Below are positions 1 through 4,826 of a stretch of 7,685 bases of DNA, piece by piece. Position 1 is the stretch's first letter. The number at the start of each line of letters is the position of its first letter. The position numbers were made by a program, and so were the translations under genes. The stretch is from the NCBI GenBank assembly GCA_016234065.1, contig JACQLJ010000035.1:1-7685 (forward strand), given 5' to 3'. Source of the DNA: Candidatus Pacearchaeota archaeon. GTDB taxonomy: Archaea > Nanobdellota > Nanobdellia > Pacearchaeales > GW2011-AR1. The notes under the pieces were generated by a model. It worked only from the letters and a program-made list of their open reading frames with translations. It was not told where the DNA came from and ran no database searches.

Positions 1-124
1 ACGGCTATGACACTAGCCTGTCGCGCAGTAAAAAGAACCAAGGTTCTTCTTACGACATCTCCTTTGCAAAAAGAAGAAAATGCGCAGAACGCTGGTGATC
101 CGGGTTCGACTCCCGGTTGGGGCG
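1..124 (+). tRNA. tRNA-Asp(GUC), intron-containing, 5' end outside the window
   Basis: The tRNA can be folded from the D-loop onwards. The window opens in the D-loop (conserved GG at 3-4). The anticodon stem is CTAGC (13-17) with GCTGG (91-95), and the loop is C18 T19 G20 T21 C22 G23 plus C90 after splicing, so the anticodon is GTC at 20-22 (Asp). A four-base variable loop (96-99) is followed by a perfect T-arm, CCGGG (100-104), loop TTCGACT (105-111), CCCGG (112-116). The acceptor 3' strand is TTGGGGC (117-123) with discriminator G at 124, as expected for tRNA-Asp. No CCA is encoded, so it must be added after transcription. About 16 bases of the 5' end, including the 5' acceptor strand (predicted GCCCCAA), lie before the window. 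One stem pair is T-G wobble (14/94). The reading is firm except for the unseen 5' part. Confidence 0.9.
24..89 (+). other. Archaeal tRNA intron at position 37/38 with canonical BHB splice motif
   Basis: This 66-nt intron interrupts the anticodon loop of tRNA-Asp. The two junctions form a full bulge-helix-bulge: CTGT (18-21) pairs with GCAG (84-87) as the four-base-pair central helix, with one T-G wobble. The 5' bulge is C22 G23 | C24 and the 3' bulge is A88 A89 | C90, each cut between its second and third base. The intron-side helix is GCA (25-27) with TGC (81-83), and the exon-side helix is the anticodon stem. This is the substrate expected for the archaeal tRNA splicing endonuclease. Inside the intron AAGAACC (33-39) and GGTTCTT (42-48) form a short hairpin. 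No homing endonuclease is encoded. Confidence 0.88.
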
Positions 125-127
125 TTC

Positions 128-145
128 CATGGCTGAAAAGCCATG
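128..145 (+). other. Perfect hairpin with GAAA tetraloop just downstream of tRNA-Asp
   Basis: CATGGCT (128-134) and AGCCATG (139-145) pair perfectly around GAAA (135-138), a GNRA tetraloop. It starts three bases after the discriminator base of tRNA-Asp, so it would lie in the 3' trailer of the precursor. It could help 3'-end processing or transcript release, or be part of an unrecognised small RNA. No T-run follows on the + strand, so it does not look like a classical terminator. The function is not known. Confidence 0.5.
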
Positions 146-206
146 CGATGTCGGACAAAAAAGTTTAAACGAAAAGGGAAAATAGAAAAAAACCGCGAGG
201 TTGTTT

Positions 207-230
207 TCAGGTTTGAATTCCGGTTGGTGC
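207..230 (+). pseudogene. Degenerate tRNA 3'-end-like sequence (possible tRNA remnant)
   Basis: Positions 212-230 match the T-loop to acceptor segment of the upstream tRNA-Asp (105-123) at 15 of 19 positions, including an unbroken CCGGTTGG. Extending to 207-230 against 100-123 gives 18 of 24. The part equivalent to the T-stem no longer pairs well, and no matching 5' acceptor strand occurs in the spacer, so it is not a working tRNA. It may be a remnant of a tandem tRNA copy, a partial duplication, or an old integration scar. Chance similarity cannot be excluded. Confidence 0.35.
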
Positions 231-248
231 TTATATTTCTCACAAAGC

Positions 249-257
249 AATAAAAAC
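249..257 (+). promoter_or_regulatory. Candidate TATA box for the GTPase gene
   Basis: AATAAAAAC lies about 25 nt before the ATG at 278, the spacing for a leaderless archaeal transcript. A second candidate, TTATATTT at 231-238, would give a leader of roughly 18 nt. The sequence alone does not decide between them. Confidence 0.35.
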
Positions 258-277
258 CATTTTCTATTCTTCTGTTT

Positions 278-1063
278 ATGAGAACGAAAGAAGGAAACAT
301 ACACAATAGGCACAAAACATCTTATTCAAAACAGGCAGAAGAAGTAATCAGAATTTCAGACATAGTCCTTGAAATTCTAGATGCAAGATTCATAAAAGAA
401 TCAAGAATTCCTGAAATGGAAGATGAAGTAAAAAAACAAGGAAAGGTCTTGATTCATGTAGTTAACAAATCGGACTTGCTGTCTAATAAAAAACCAAATA
501 TGGAAGGATTGTCAAATCCGATTTTTGTCTCAACAAAAACAAAGAACGGAATAAAAAAACTTAGAGAAAGAATTAAAATTTTGGCAAGCAAAGTCAAGAA
601 CTATGGTAGAGTCCACGTCGGAGTCATTGGATATCCAAATACTGGAAAAAGCTCCTTGCTGAATGTCCTCGCAAGAACAGATGCGGCACCTGTGTCTTCA
701 GAACCGGGATTCACAAAAGGCCTTAGGAAAATCCGGCTTGCAAAAGGAATTCTGTTATTGGATGCTCCCGGAATAATTCCGATGAATGAAAACCTATTTG
801 GAGAAGATCAAAAGAAACATGGAATGCTAGGAATCAAGAGTCCAGACAATGTAAAAGACCCAGATATGGTTGTGCATGAAATAATGAAGTTAAATCCAAG
901 AAAACTGGAAAAACATTATGGCATTTTTGAAAGAGGCGATGTAGAAATTTTATTAGAAAAACTAGGAAGAAAATGGAACATGCTTAAGAAAAAAGGAGAA
1001 ATTGATTCTGAAAAAACAGCCAGAAAAATTCTAAGGGAATGGAACGCAGGAAAGATAAATTAA
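278..1063 (+). CDS. Circularly permuted GTPase, YlqF/MMR1-HSR1 type
   Basis: This 261-residue protein has its G motifs in permuted order: G4 NKSD (63-66), G5 STK (85-87), G1/P-loop GYPNTGKSS (118-126), probable G2 threonine in GFTKG (144-148), and G3 DAPG (162-165). The conserved LDAR motif stands at 34-37, just before the GTPase core. This order defines the YlqF/RbgA, Nog2 and MMR1-HSR1 GTPases. Bacterial and eukaryotic members act in late assembly of the large ribosomal subunit, so a cytoplasmic role in 50S maturation is likely but inferred. The lysine- and arginine-rich C-terminus (about 205-261) may bind rRNA. The start at 278 leaves about 33 residues before LDAR, normal for the family. 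No Shine-Dalgarno sequence is present. A T-rich stretch after the stop (1065-1070) could release the transcript. The upstream neighbour is tRNA-Asp. Confidence 0.9.
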   Translation: MRTKEGNIHNRHKTSYSKQAEEVIRISDIVLEILDARFIKESRIPEMEDEVKKQGKVLIHVVNKSDLLSNKKPNMEGLSNPIFVSTKTKNGIKKLRERIKILASKVKNYGRVHVGVIGYPNTGKSSLLNVLARTDAAPVSSEPGFTKGLRKIRLAKGILLLDAPGIIPMNENLFGEDQKKHGMLGIKSPDNVKDPDMVVHEIMKLNPRKLEKHYGIFERGDVEILLEKLGRKWNMLKKKGEIDSEKTARKILREWNAGKIN

Positions 1064-1108
1064 TTTTTATTCAGTAACTCTTTTAAGTAGCCGCGCAGAA
1101 TGGAAAAA

Positions 1109-1117
1109 TATATAAAA
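1109..1117 (+). promoter_or_regulatory. TATA box for the DUF3096-like small gene
   Basis: TATATAAAA is preceded by a purine-rich GGAAAAA (possible BRE) and is centred about 24 nt before the ATG at 1137. This is a strong archaeal promoter for a leaderless transcript and supports the small gene as real. Confidence 0.65.
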
Positions 1118-1136
1118 TTTAAAGACATCTAAATTT

Positions 1137-1283
1137 ATGGTGGTTATCACATTAGTAATTCCAGCAATACTTGCATTGATTGCGGGCTTTATTATTTTGA
1201 TATGGCCAAAGTCACTGAATCTTGCTGTTGCATTATGGCTTATTGCATACGGAGTATTATCTTTGCTCTCCAACATAATTTAG
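1137..1283 (+). CDS. Small membrane protein, DUF3096-like (48 aa)
   Basis: ATG at 1137 to TAG at 1281-1283 encodes 48 residues. The first segment (about 3-23) is hydrophobic and ends in LIAGFIILIWP, then comes KSLN, then a second hydrophobic segment (about 29-47) containing ALWLIAYGVLSLL. This layout (LIAG-ILI-P, then LN, then a second helix with a YL-I-x-G pattern) resembles the small DUF3096 membrane proteins of archaea and bacteria, whose function is unknown. A well-placed TATA box supports the call. The stop overlaps the stop of the convergent helicase gene by two bases. It is easily missed because it is so short. The gene is very likely real; the family assignment is from memory of the pattern. 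Confidence 0.75.
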   Translation: MVVITLVIPAILALIAGFIILIWPKSLNLAVALWLIAYGVLSLLSNII

Positions 1284-2710
1284 TATCTTCTTCTTTGATT
1301 AAAAGGTCTTCTCCTTTTTCCGTGCTGAAAGTCATCTCTTCTCCCAAATCTTTTTTGTTGCCTATCTCCATATCCTCTTTCATTTCTTCCGTAACTTTGA
1401 TGACTTGCAACATTTCTTTTATGACCTCCTTCCCACCTATGCCCATAGATTTTTCTTTCTCCACCATATCTATCAGAACTTCTTTCTTCATTTCTGTCTC
1501 TGTAATTATTTCTCCCAGGAGCCCTTCGCTCGTGTCGTTGATCCCTGTATGGAGAACTTCTTCTATTTTGTCTCTGAAAACCGCTGACTTTTATTGCAAC
1601 TCTTTCTATTTCAGGAAGCTTTTCCTCATCTATCTTTAATGACTCGTCCCTTAAAACCTCGTTGAAATTTTCATAATCCCTTTCAGAAACCAAATTAATT
1701 GCGATTCCTTCCTTTCCTGCACGAGCAGTTCTTCCAATTCTGTGAATGTAATCCTTGCTTGTCGCAGGAATGTCGTAATTGTAAACATGTGAAACCCCCT
1801 TTATATCCAAACCACGTGCAGCAATGTCTGTGCAAACAAGAACATAGACCTCTTTTCCGTGGAACATTTCCATAATTTGATTTCTCTTGCCCTGTGTTAA
1901 TCCTCCATGAATTGGCAGAGTATGTATTCCCAATCTTTTGAGATTTTCAGCGACGAAATCTGTATTATGCCTTGTATTGCAGAATACCATAACCAACCCT
2001 TCTCTTTCCTGTTTCAATAAATGAACTAACAACGAGAATTTTACCTCTTTCGGAACATCATAGAAAATCTGTTTTAGTTTAGTTGGATCAACATATGACT
2101 GAACAAAAACATTTTCAGGGTTTCTCATGTGCTTTTTTGCGATATGTTCTATGTCTGAAGAAATTGTGGCAGAGAATAACAATGTCTGCCTATCTTTCGG
2201 GGTTTGACTGATTATTTTTTCAACATCCTGAATGAAACCCATGTCAAGCATCCTGTCTGCCTCATCCAAAACCAAGATTTTCAAGTATGAAAAATCCACA
2301 CTTTTTCTTTGCATGTGATCAAGAATTCTTCCTGGCGTAGCAACGACAACCTCAGCATCTTTCAATGCGCTTACTTGCGGCCCCATAGCAACTCCTCCAT
2401 AAACTACAGCGACATGTAGTTTTTTGTAATGCGAAAATGTTTTCAAGACCTTTCCAATCTGTTCTGCAAGTTCTCTCGTCGGAGTCAATATCAACGCCTG
2501 CAATCCTCTTCTTGGCTGGGTTTTTTCTATGATTCCTGTTCCGAATGCAAGGGTCTTTCCGCTGCCTGTATACGAGCCCCCGATTACATCCTTTCCAGCT
2601 AGCACTAGGGGAATTGCCTTTTCCTGTATTTCAGTTGGATTCTCCAATCCAGATTTCTGTAAAAGGCCTAAGATATCTTTACTCAAGCCCAATTTCTTAA
2701 AATTTTCCAT
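1280..2710 (-). CDS. DEAD-box ATP-dependent RNA helicase with arginine-rich C-terminal tail
   Basis: From the ATG at 2710 this is a 476-residue DEAD-box helicase with all motifs: Q motif (FKKLGLS at 4-10, PTEIQ at 25-29), I TGSGKT (48-53), Ia PTREL (77-81), GG (105-106), Ib TPGR (125-128), II DEAD (149-152), III SAT (180-182), IV MVFCNT (241-246), V TDIAARGLD (294-302) and VI HRIGRTAR (323-330). Motif I is slightly unusual, reading SYTGSGKT where A-Q is common before TG. After about residue 378 comes a low-complexity tail rich in R, G, N, Q and Y; about 27 of the last 99 residues are arginine, typical of RNA-binding extensions of DeaD/CsdA-type helicases. It probably unwinds RNA during ribosome assembly, decay or cold response. 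The in-frame ATG at 2758 would add a 16-residue extension outside the family core, so 2710 is preferred. A weak AATAAAA on the - strand (2749-2755) could be its TATA box. Confidence 0.93.
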   Translation of the reverse strand: MENFKKLGLSKDILGLLQKSGLENPTEIQEKAIPLVLAGKDVIGGSYTGSGKTLAFGTGIIEKTQPRRGLQALILTPTRELAEQIGKVLKTFSHYKKLHVAVVYGGVAMGPQVSALKDAEVVVATPGRILDHMQRKSVDFSYLKILVLDEADRMLDMGFIQDVEKIISQTPKDRQTLLFSATISSDIEHIAKKHMRNPENVFVQSYVDPTKLKQIFYDVPKEVKFSLLVHLLKQEREGLVMVFCNTRHNTDFVAENLKRLGIHTLPIHGGLTQGKRNQIMEMFHGKEVYVLVCTDIAARGLDIKGVSHVYNYDIPATSKDYIHRIGRTARAGKEGIAINLVSERDYENFNEVLRDESLKIDEEKLPEIERVAIKVSGFQRQNRRSSPYRDQRHERRAPGRNNYRDRNEERSSDRYGGERKIYGHRWEGGHKRNVASHQSYGRNERGYGDRQQKRFGRRDDFQHGKRRRPFNQRRRY

Positions 2711-2882
2711 ATATAAAACTAAACTAAAGAAATAGTGTGCCTTCGTCGTTTTATTCAATGACTTGGGGCTCTATTTCCAACATTTGAATAATTAATCATA
2801 ATTTGAATGATATTTAAAGTTAAGTGATGAGCTGAAGAATCTGAAAAGTATCCGAATTAATTATATAATAAATTTCCCAATA

Positions 2883-2892
2883 TTTTTAAAAG
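2883..2892 (+). promoter_or_regulatory. TATA box (box A) for tRNA-Ser
   Basis: TTTTTAAAAG lies about 25-30 nt before the 5' end of tRNA-Ser at 2916, the usual place for an archaeal tRNA promoter. The surrounding divergent spacer (2711-2915) is very AT-rich and otherwise holds only the presumed helicase promoter on the other strand. Confidence 0.5.
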
Positions 2893-2915
2893 CATTTATG
2901 CGATTAGTTTCACAG

Positions 2916-2996
2916 GCCCCAATGGCACAATGGTACTGCGCAAGATTGGAAATCTTGGCCTTCACGGGCATCCAGGTCCGATTCCTGGTTGGGGCG
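2916..2996 (+). tRNA. tRNA-Ser(GGA)
   Basis: This is a complete type II tRNA without an intron. The acceptor stem is GCCCCAA (2916-2922) with TTGGGGC (2989-2995), all seven pairs matched, and the discriminator is G2996 as expected for serine. The D-stem is GCA (2925-2927) with TGC (2937-2939), with the D-loop GG at 2932-2933. The anticodon stem is CAAGA (2941-2945) with TCTTG (2953-2957), and anticodon GGA is at 2948-2950. A long variable arm (2958-2971) forms GCCT/GGGC, the serine identity element. The T-stem is CCAGG (2972-2976) with CCTGG (2984-2988). No CCA is encoded. Its last ten bases (2987-2996) are identical to those of tRNA-Asp (115-124). Confidence 0.95.
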
Positions 2997-3013
2997 CTTT
3001 GCAAACAAAAAGC

Positions 3014-3021
3014 TATTTATA
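3014..3021 (+). promoter_or_regulatory. TATA box for the HExxH protein gene
   Basis: TATTTATA is centred about 25 nt before the ATG at 3042 and begins 18 bases after the tRNA-Ser 3' end. The gene therefore probably has its own leaderless transcript, which also supports the start at 3042. Confidence 0.5.
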
Positions 3022-3041
3022 CGAAAAAAGCTTTTGGATTT

Positions 3042-3710
3042 ATGAAAGATTTTTCTCATCTCATTGCTGAATCGCGAAGAAAGCTTAAAGAAAACAGAAA
3101 GGAATTTTGGAGCAACAATAAAAAGAATCATGAAGAAAACCTCAAGAAATTGATTGATTCTTTCAAAATTCCCAAAGGATGGAAGCTCTTCGTTACTGCC
3201 TCAAGATTTTTATCAAAAAGAGAAATATTGCCTTTTGAAAATGGTTCTTGGAGTTCTACAAATTTAATAGCAGCGACAGAAAAACAAGGATTTGAAATGA
3301 TGATTTTTTTCAATAAAGCGCGGCTTGAATTTCTTTCTATGCCAGGATTAATTCCTATTGTAGAGCACGAAATAGAACATGTAAGGCAGGCGGCAAGAAA
3401 TCCAAAAGAATTTCTTGATTCAATCAGAAATGATGAGTTGTCAAGAAAACTTGAGGCGCAGGCAGATGGACAAGCAGGAAAAATTTCAGGTGAATTAAGA
3501 AAGCAGTGGGTTTTGGAAAGCGTTGTTTATTGTTATGATTTGGGCAGTTGGAAAGCCGCAAAAAAAATGGCTGATTTTTTTTACAAACACTTAGAAAAAA
3601 TTCATGGCGGCGGTTATGAAAAAGCAATGACCCGCGAAGAGTATAAAACCTTTTTGGACTCAATGAAAAAGAAAGACATAAGAATTTTTATAAATTTTTT
3701 CAACCGATAA
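3042..3710 (+). CDS. Uncharacterised soluble protein with HExxH (zincin-like) motif
   Basis: I do not recognise this 222-residue protein as a named family. It has a metalloprotease signature: HEIEH at 109-113 preceded by a hydrophobic stretch, then SRKLEAQADGQA at 134-145. The spacing and pattern (HExxH, then S-R-x-x-E-x-x-A-D about 25 residues later) resemble M48-type zincins, where the downstream glutamate (E138 here) is the third zinc ligand. Unlike most M48 enzymes it has no membrane helices and no signal peptide, so it is predicted cytoplasmic. The N-terminus (about 5-40) is charged and helical, perhaps a short coiled coil. The C-terminal third (about 150-222) looks helical, with an HGGG at 188-191. 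An in-frame ATG at 2898 would run through tRNA-Ser and is rejected; 3042 is the first ATG after the tRNA and is backed by a TATA box. Proteolytic activity and substrate are unknown. Confidence 0.82.
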   Translation: MKDFSHLIAESRRKLKENRKEFWSNNKKNHEENLKKLIDSFKIPKGWKLFVTASRFLSKREILPFENGSWSSTNLIAATEKQGFEMMIFFNKARLEFLSMPGLIPIVEHEIEHVRQAARNPKEFLDSIRNDELSRKLEAQADGQAGKISGELRKQWVLESVVYCYDLGSWKAAKKMADFFYKHLEKIHGGGYEKAMTREEYKTFLDSMKKKDIRIFINFFNR

Positions 3711-3711
3711 T

Positions 3712-3906
3712 TTACCTCCAAAAGAAATATTTAACTAAAAAATAGTTGACTTCCATGTAAACTATAAGCCCTATAATCCAGGTCACTGCTTTTAATTTGA
3801 AATCAGTTATTTTTAAAAAATCAATTGTGTAAATGCTTAAGGCAACATAAACTATTAAAGAAAACACAAAAAAAATGAAAATCCATGGGCTTGATTTTAT
3901 TTTCAT
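3712..3906 (-). CDS. Small two-helix membrane protein (64 aa), function unknown
   Basis: The ATG at 3906 opens a 64-residue reading frame with a short basic start (MKIKS), a hydrophobic segment at about 7-28, a short charged hinge with lysines near 32-39, and a second hydrophobic segment at about 40-62 ending in FFWR. By the positive-inside rule both ends would face the cytoplasm. No family is recognised. Support for a real gene: its stop lies one base from the stop of the convergent HExxH gene, like the other convergent pairs here, and it fills an otherwise empty stretch. Against it: the upstream promoter is weak (possible GATAAATAAG on the - strand near 3940-3949), and AT-rich DNA readily gives hydrophobic frames. 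It is divergent from the DoxX gene across 87 bp. Confidence 0.5.
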   Translation of the reverse strand: MKIKSSPWIFIFFVFSLIVYVALSIYTIDFLKITDFKLKAVTWIIGLIVYMEVNYFLVKYFFWR

Positions 3907-3959
3907 CTGACTACAAAGGAATACAGATTAAAAACATGCTTATTTATCCGCTAAATAAA

Positions 3960-3967
3960 TTTATAAA
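3960..3967 (+). promoter_or_regulatory. TATA box of the DoxX / membrane protein / Nudix operon
   Basis: TTTATAAA, preceded by an A-rich AAATAAA, is centred about 30 nt before the ATG at 3994 and predicts a very short leader. The two following genes have no comparable box in their 9- and 2-base gaps, so this promoter probably serves all three. Confidence 0.6.
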
Positions 3968-3993
3968 CGCCCTATTATTTTTATATAATTAAA

Positions 3994-4425
3994 ATGAATT
4001 TAAAACACCTTCAAAATTTTCTAGACAAAAACAAATCTAGCGTTTATTCAATCTTCAGAATCACAGTTGCTTTGTTGTTCTTTCAGCATGGAGCGCAAAA
4101 ACTATTTGGACTCTTTGGAGGAACACAATTAGACGTAATGAATCTTTTTGCTTTTAACTTTTCAAGTTTGCTTGTTATTGCAGGGTTAATTGAATTCTTT
4201 GGAGGAATTTTAATTGCTATAGGATTGTTAACAAGATTCGCGGCATTTTTGTCTGTTTGTAATATGATTGGAGCATATTTGCTTGTGCATGCATCACAAT
4301 CATGGGTTCCGATAGTGAATAGAGGAGAATTGGCGTTGTTCTACTTAGTGGCATTCTTGCTTATCCTGTTCTATGGTCCTGGAAAGTGGGCTTTGGATAA
4401 TAAGTTATTTAAGAACAGATATTAA
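3994..4425 (+). CDS. DoxX family membrane protein
   Basis: This 143-residue protein has four predicted membrane helices, at about 17-36, 57-79, 81-99 and 110-130. It shows the DoxX family pattern: R22 then ALLFFQHGAQKLFG (26-39) in the first helix, GLIEFFGGILIAIGLLTR (64-81) across the second helix and the turn, and a last segment ending in YGPGKWALDN (127-136). Length and topology are normal for the family. DoxX proteins are named after a subunit of the terminal quinol oxidase of Acidianus; in most organisms their role is unclear and some have been linked to redox or thiol stress. It is the first gene of a probable operon, with nine bases between its stop and the next start. Family assignment is firm; molecular function is open. 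Confidence 0.88.
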   Translation: MNLKHLQNFLDKNKSSVYSIFRITVALLFFQHGAQKLFGLFGGTQLDVMNLFAFNFSSLLVIAGLIEFFGGILIAIGLLTRFAAFLSVCNMIGAYLLVHASQSWVPIVNRGELALFYLVAFLLILFYGPGKWALDNKLFKNRY

Positions 4426-4434
4426 TTGATTTAA

Positions 4435-4824
4435 ATGACTTTAACACCTCTTGAAATAATTTCACTTATTTTTGTTGTTTTTGGATTCATCAAAATCTTT
4501 CTCCTAATTAGTAAAAGAAATTTATCATATAATTATTTTGTAAAACCACTATACAAGCATAGGAAAACCGCTTCTGTTATTCTTTTAATCGCAGGAGGAG
4601 TAGTTCTTTACTATCTTTTACAGGAACTAAATATGATTCAGATTTTTGCCGCTTTGGTTTTATTTGGAATTATAATCACTTTAGGACTAATTGATGTTTT
4701 ACCAGGAATGTATTCCTTATCAAAAAAAGCATATAGAAAAAATTTCAGAAGACCCATATGGTTTTTTATAATAGTTTTTTTAATAACTGCTTTTTTTGTT
4801 TTATATAAAATATTTTCCAAATAA
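4435..4824 (+). CDS. Four-helix membrane protein, function unknown
   Basis: This 129-residue protein is hydrophobic with four predicted helices at about 6-26, 46-64, 68-88 and 108-126. Basic loops follow helix 1 (KRNLSYNYFVKPLYKHRK, about 27-44) and helix 3 (KKAYRKNFRR, about 97-106), placing both ends and these loops in the cytoplasm by the positive-inside rule. There is a GG in helix 2 and a GLIDVLPG stretch near 84-91. No catalytic motif or named family is recognised. It lies nine bases after doxX-like and two bases before the Nudix gene, so it is almost certainly co-transcribed with both and may work with the DoxX protein in the membrane. No Shine-Dalgarno sequence is seen. Confidence 0.8.
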   Translation: MTLTPLEIISLIFVVFGFIKIFLLISKRNLSYNYFVKPLYKHRKTASVILLIAGGVVLYYLLQELNMIQIFAALVLFGIIITLGLIDVLPGMYSLSKKAYRKNFRRPIWFFIIVFLITAFFVLYKIFSK

Positions 4825-4826
4825 AA

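Noticed and set aside
129..185. 18-codon frame beginning inside the hairpin after tRNA-Asp
   Set aside because: It is too short and polar, with no promoter at a fitting distance; the ATG is just part of the hairpin stem.
13..315. Two overlapping open frames on the - strand, 100 and 87 residues
   Set aside because: They are antisense to tRNA-Asp and to the start of the GTPase gene. Their translation simply reads the complement of the tRNA and the spacer.
1202..1639. 145-residue open frame on the + strand
   Set aside because: It is antisense to the low-complexity arginine-rich tail of the DEAD-box helicase and overlaps the DUF3096-like gene; it shows no motif and no promoter.
2711..2758. Upstream ATG at 2758 for the helicase
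   Set aside because: It would add 16 residues unlike the family N-terminus. The start at 2710 puts the Q-motif phenylalanine region at the normal distance.
2824..2844. Possible C/D box guide RNA: a perfect C box GTGATGA (2824-2830), ten bases, then CTGA (2841-2844)
   Set aside because: No C' box, second guide or closing D box follows, the ends do not pair, and the nearest TATA-like sequence is too close. It is probably chance, though a C/D sRNA search of the spacer would settle it.
2898..3041. A longer N-terminus for the HExxH protein, starting at the ATG at 2898
   Set aside because: The added 48 codons run straight through the complete tRNA-Ser (2916-2996). A TATA box between the tRNA and the ATG at 3042 supports the shorter start.
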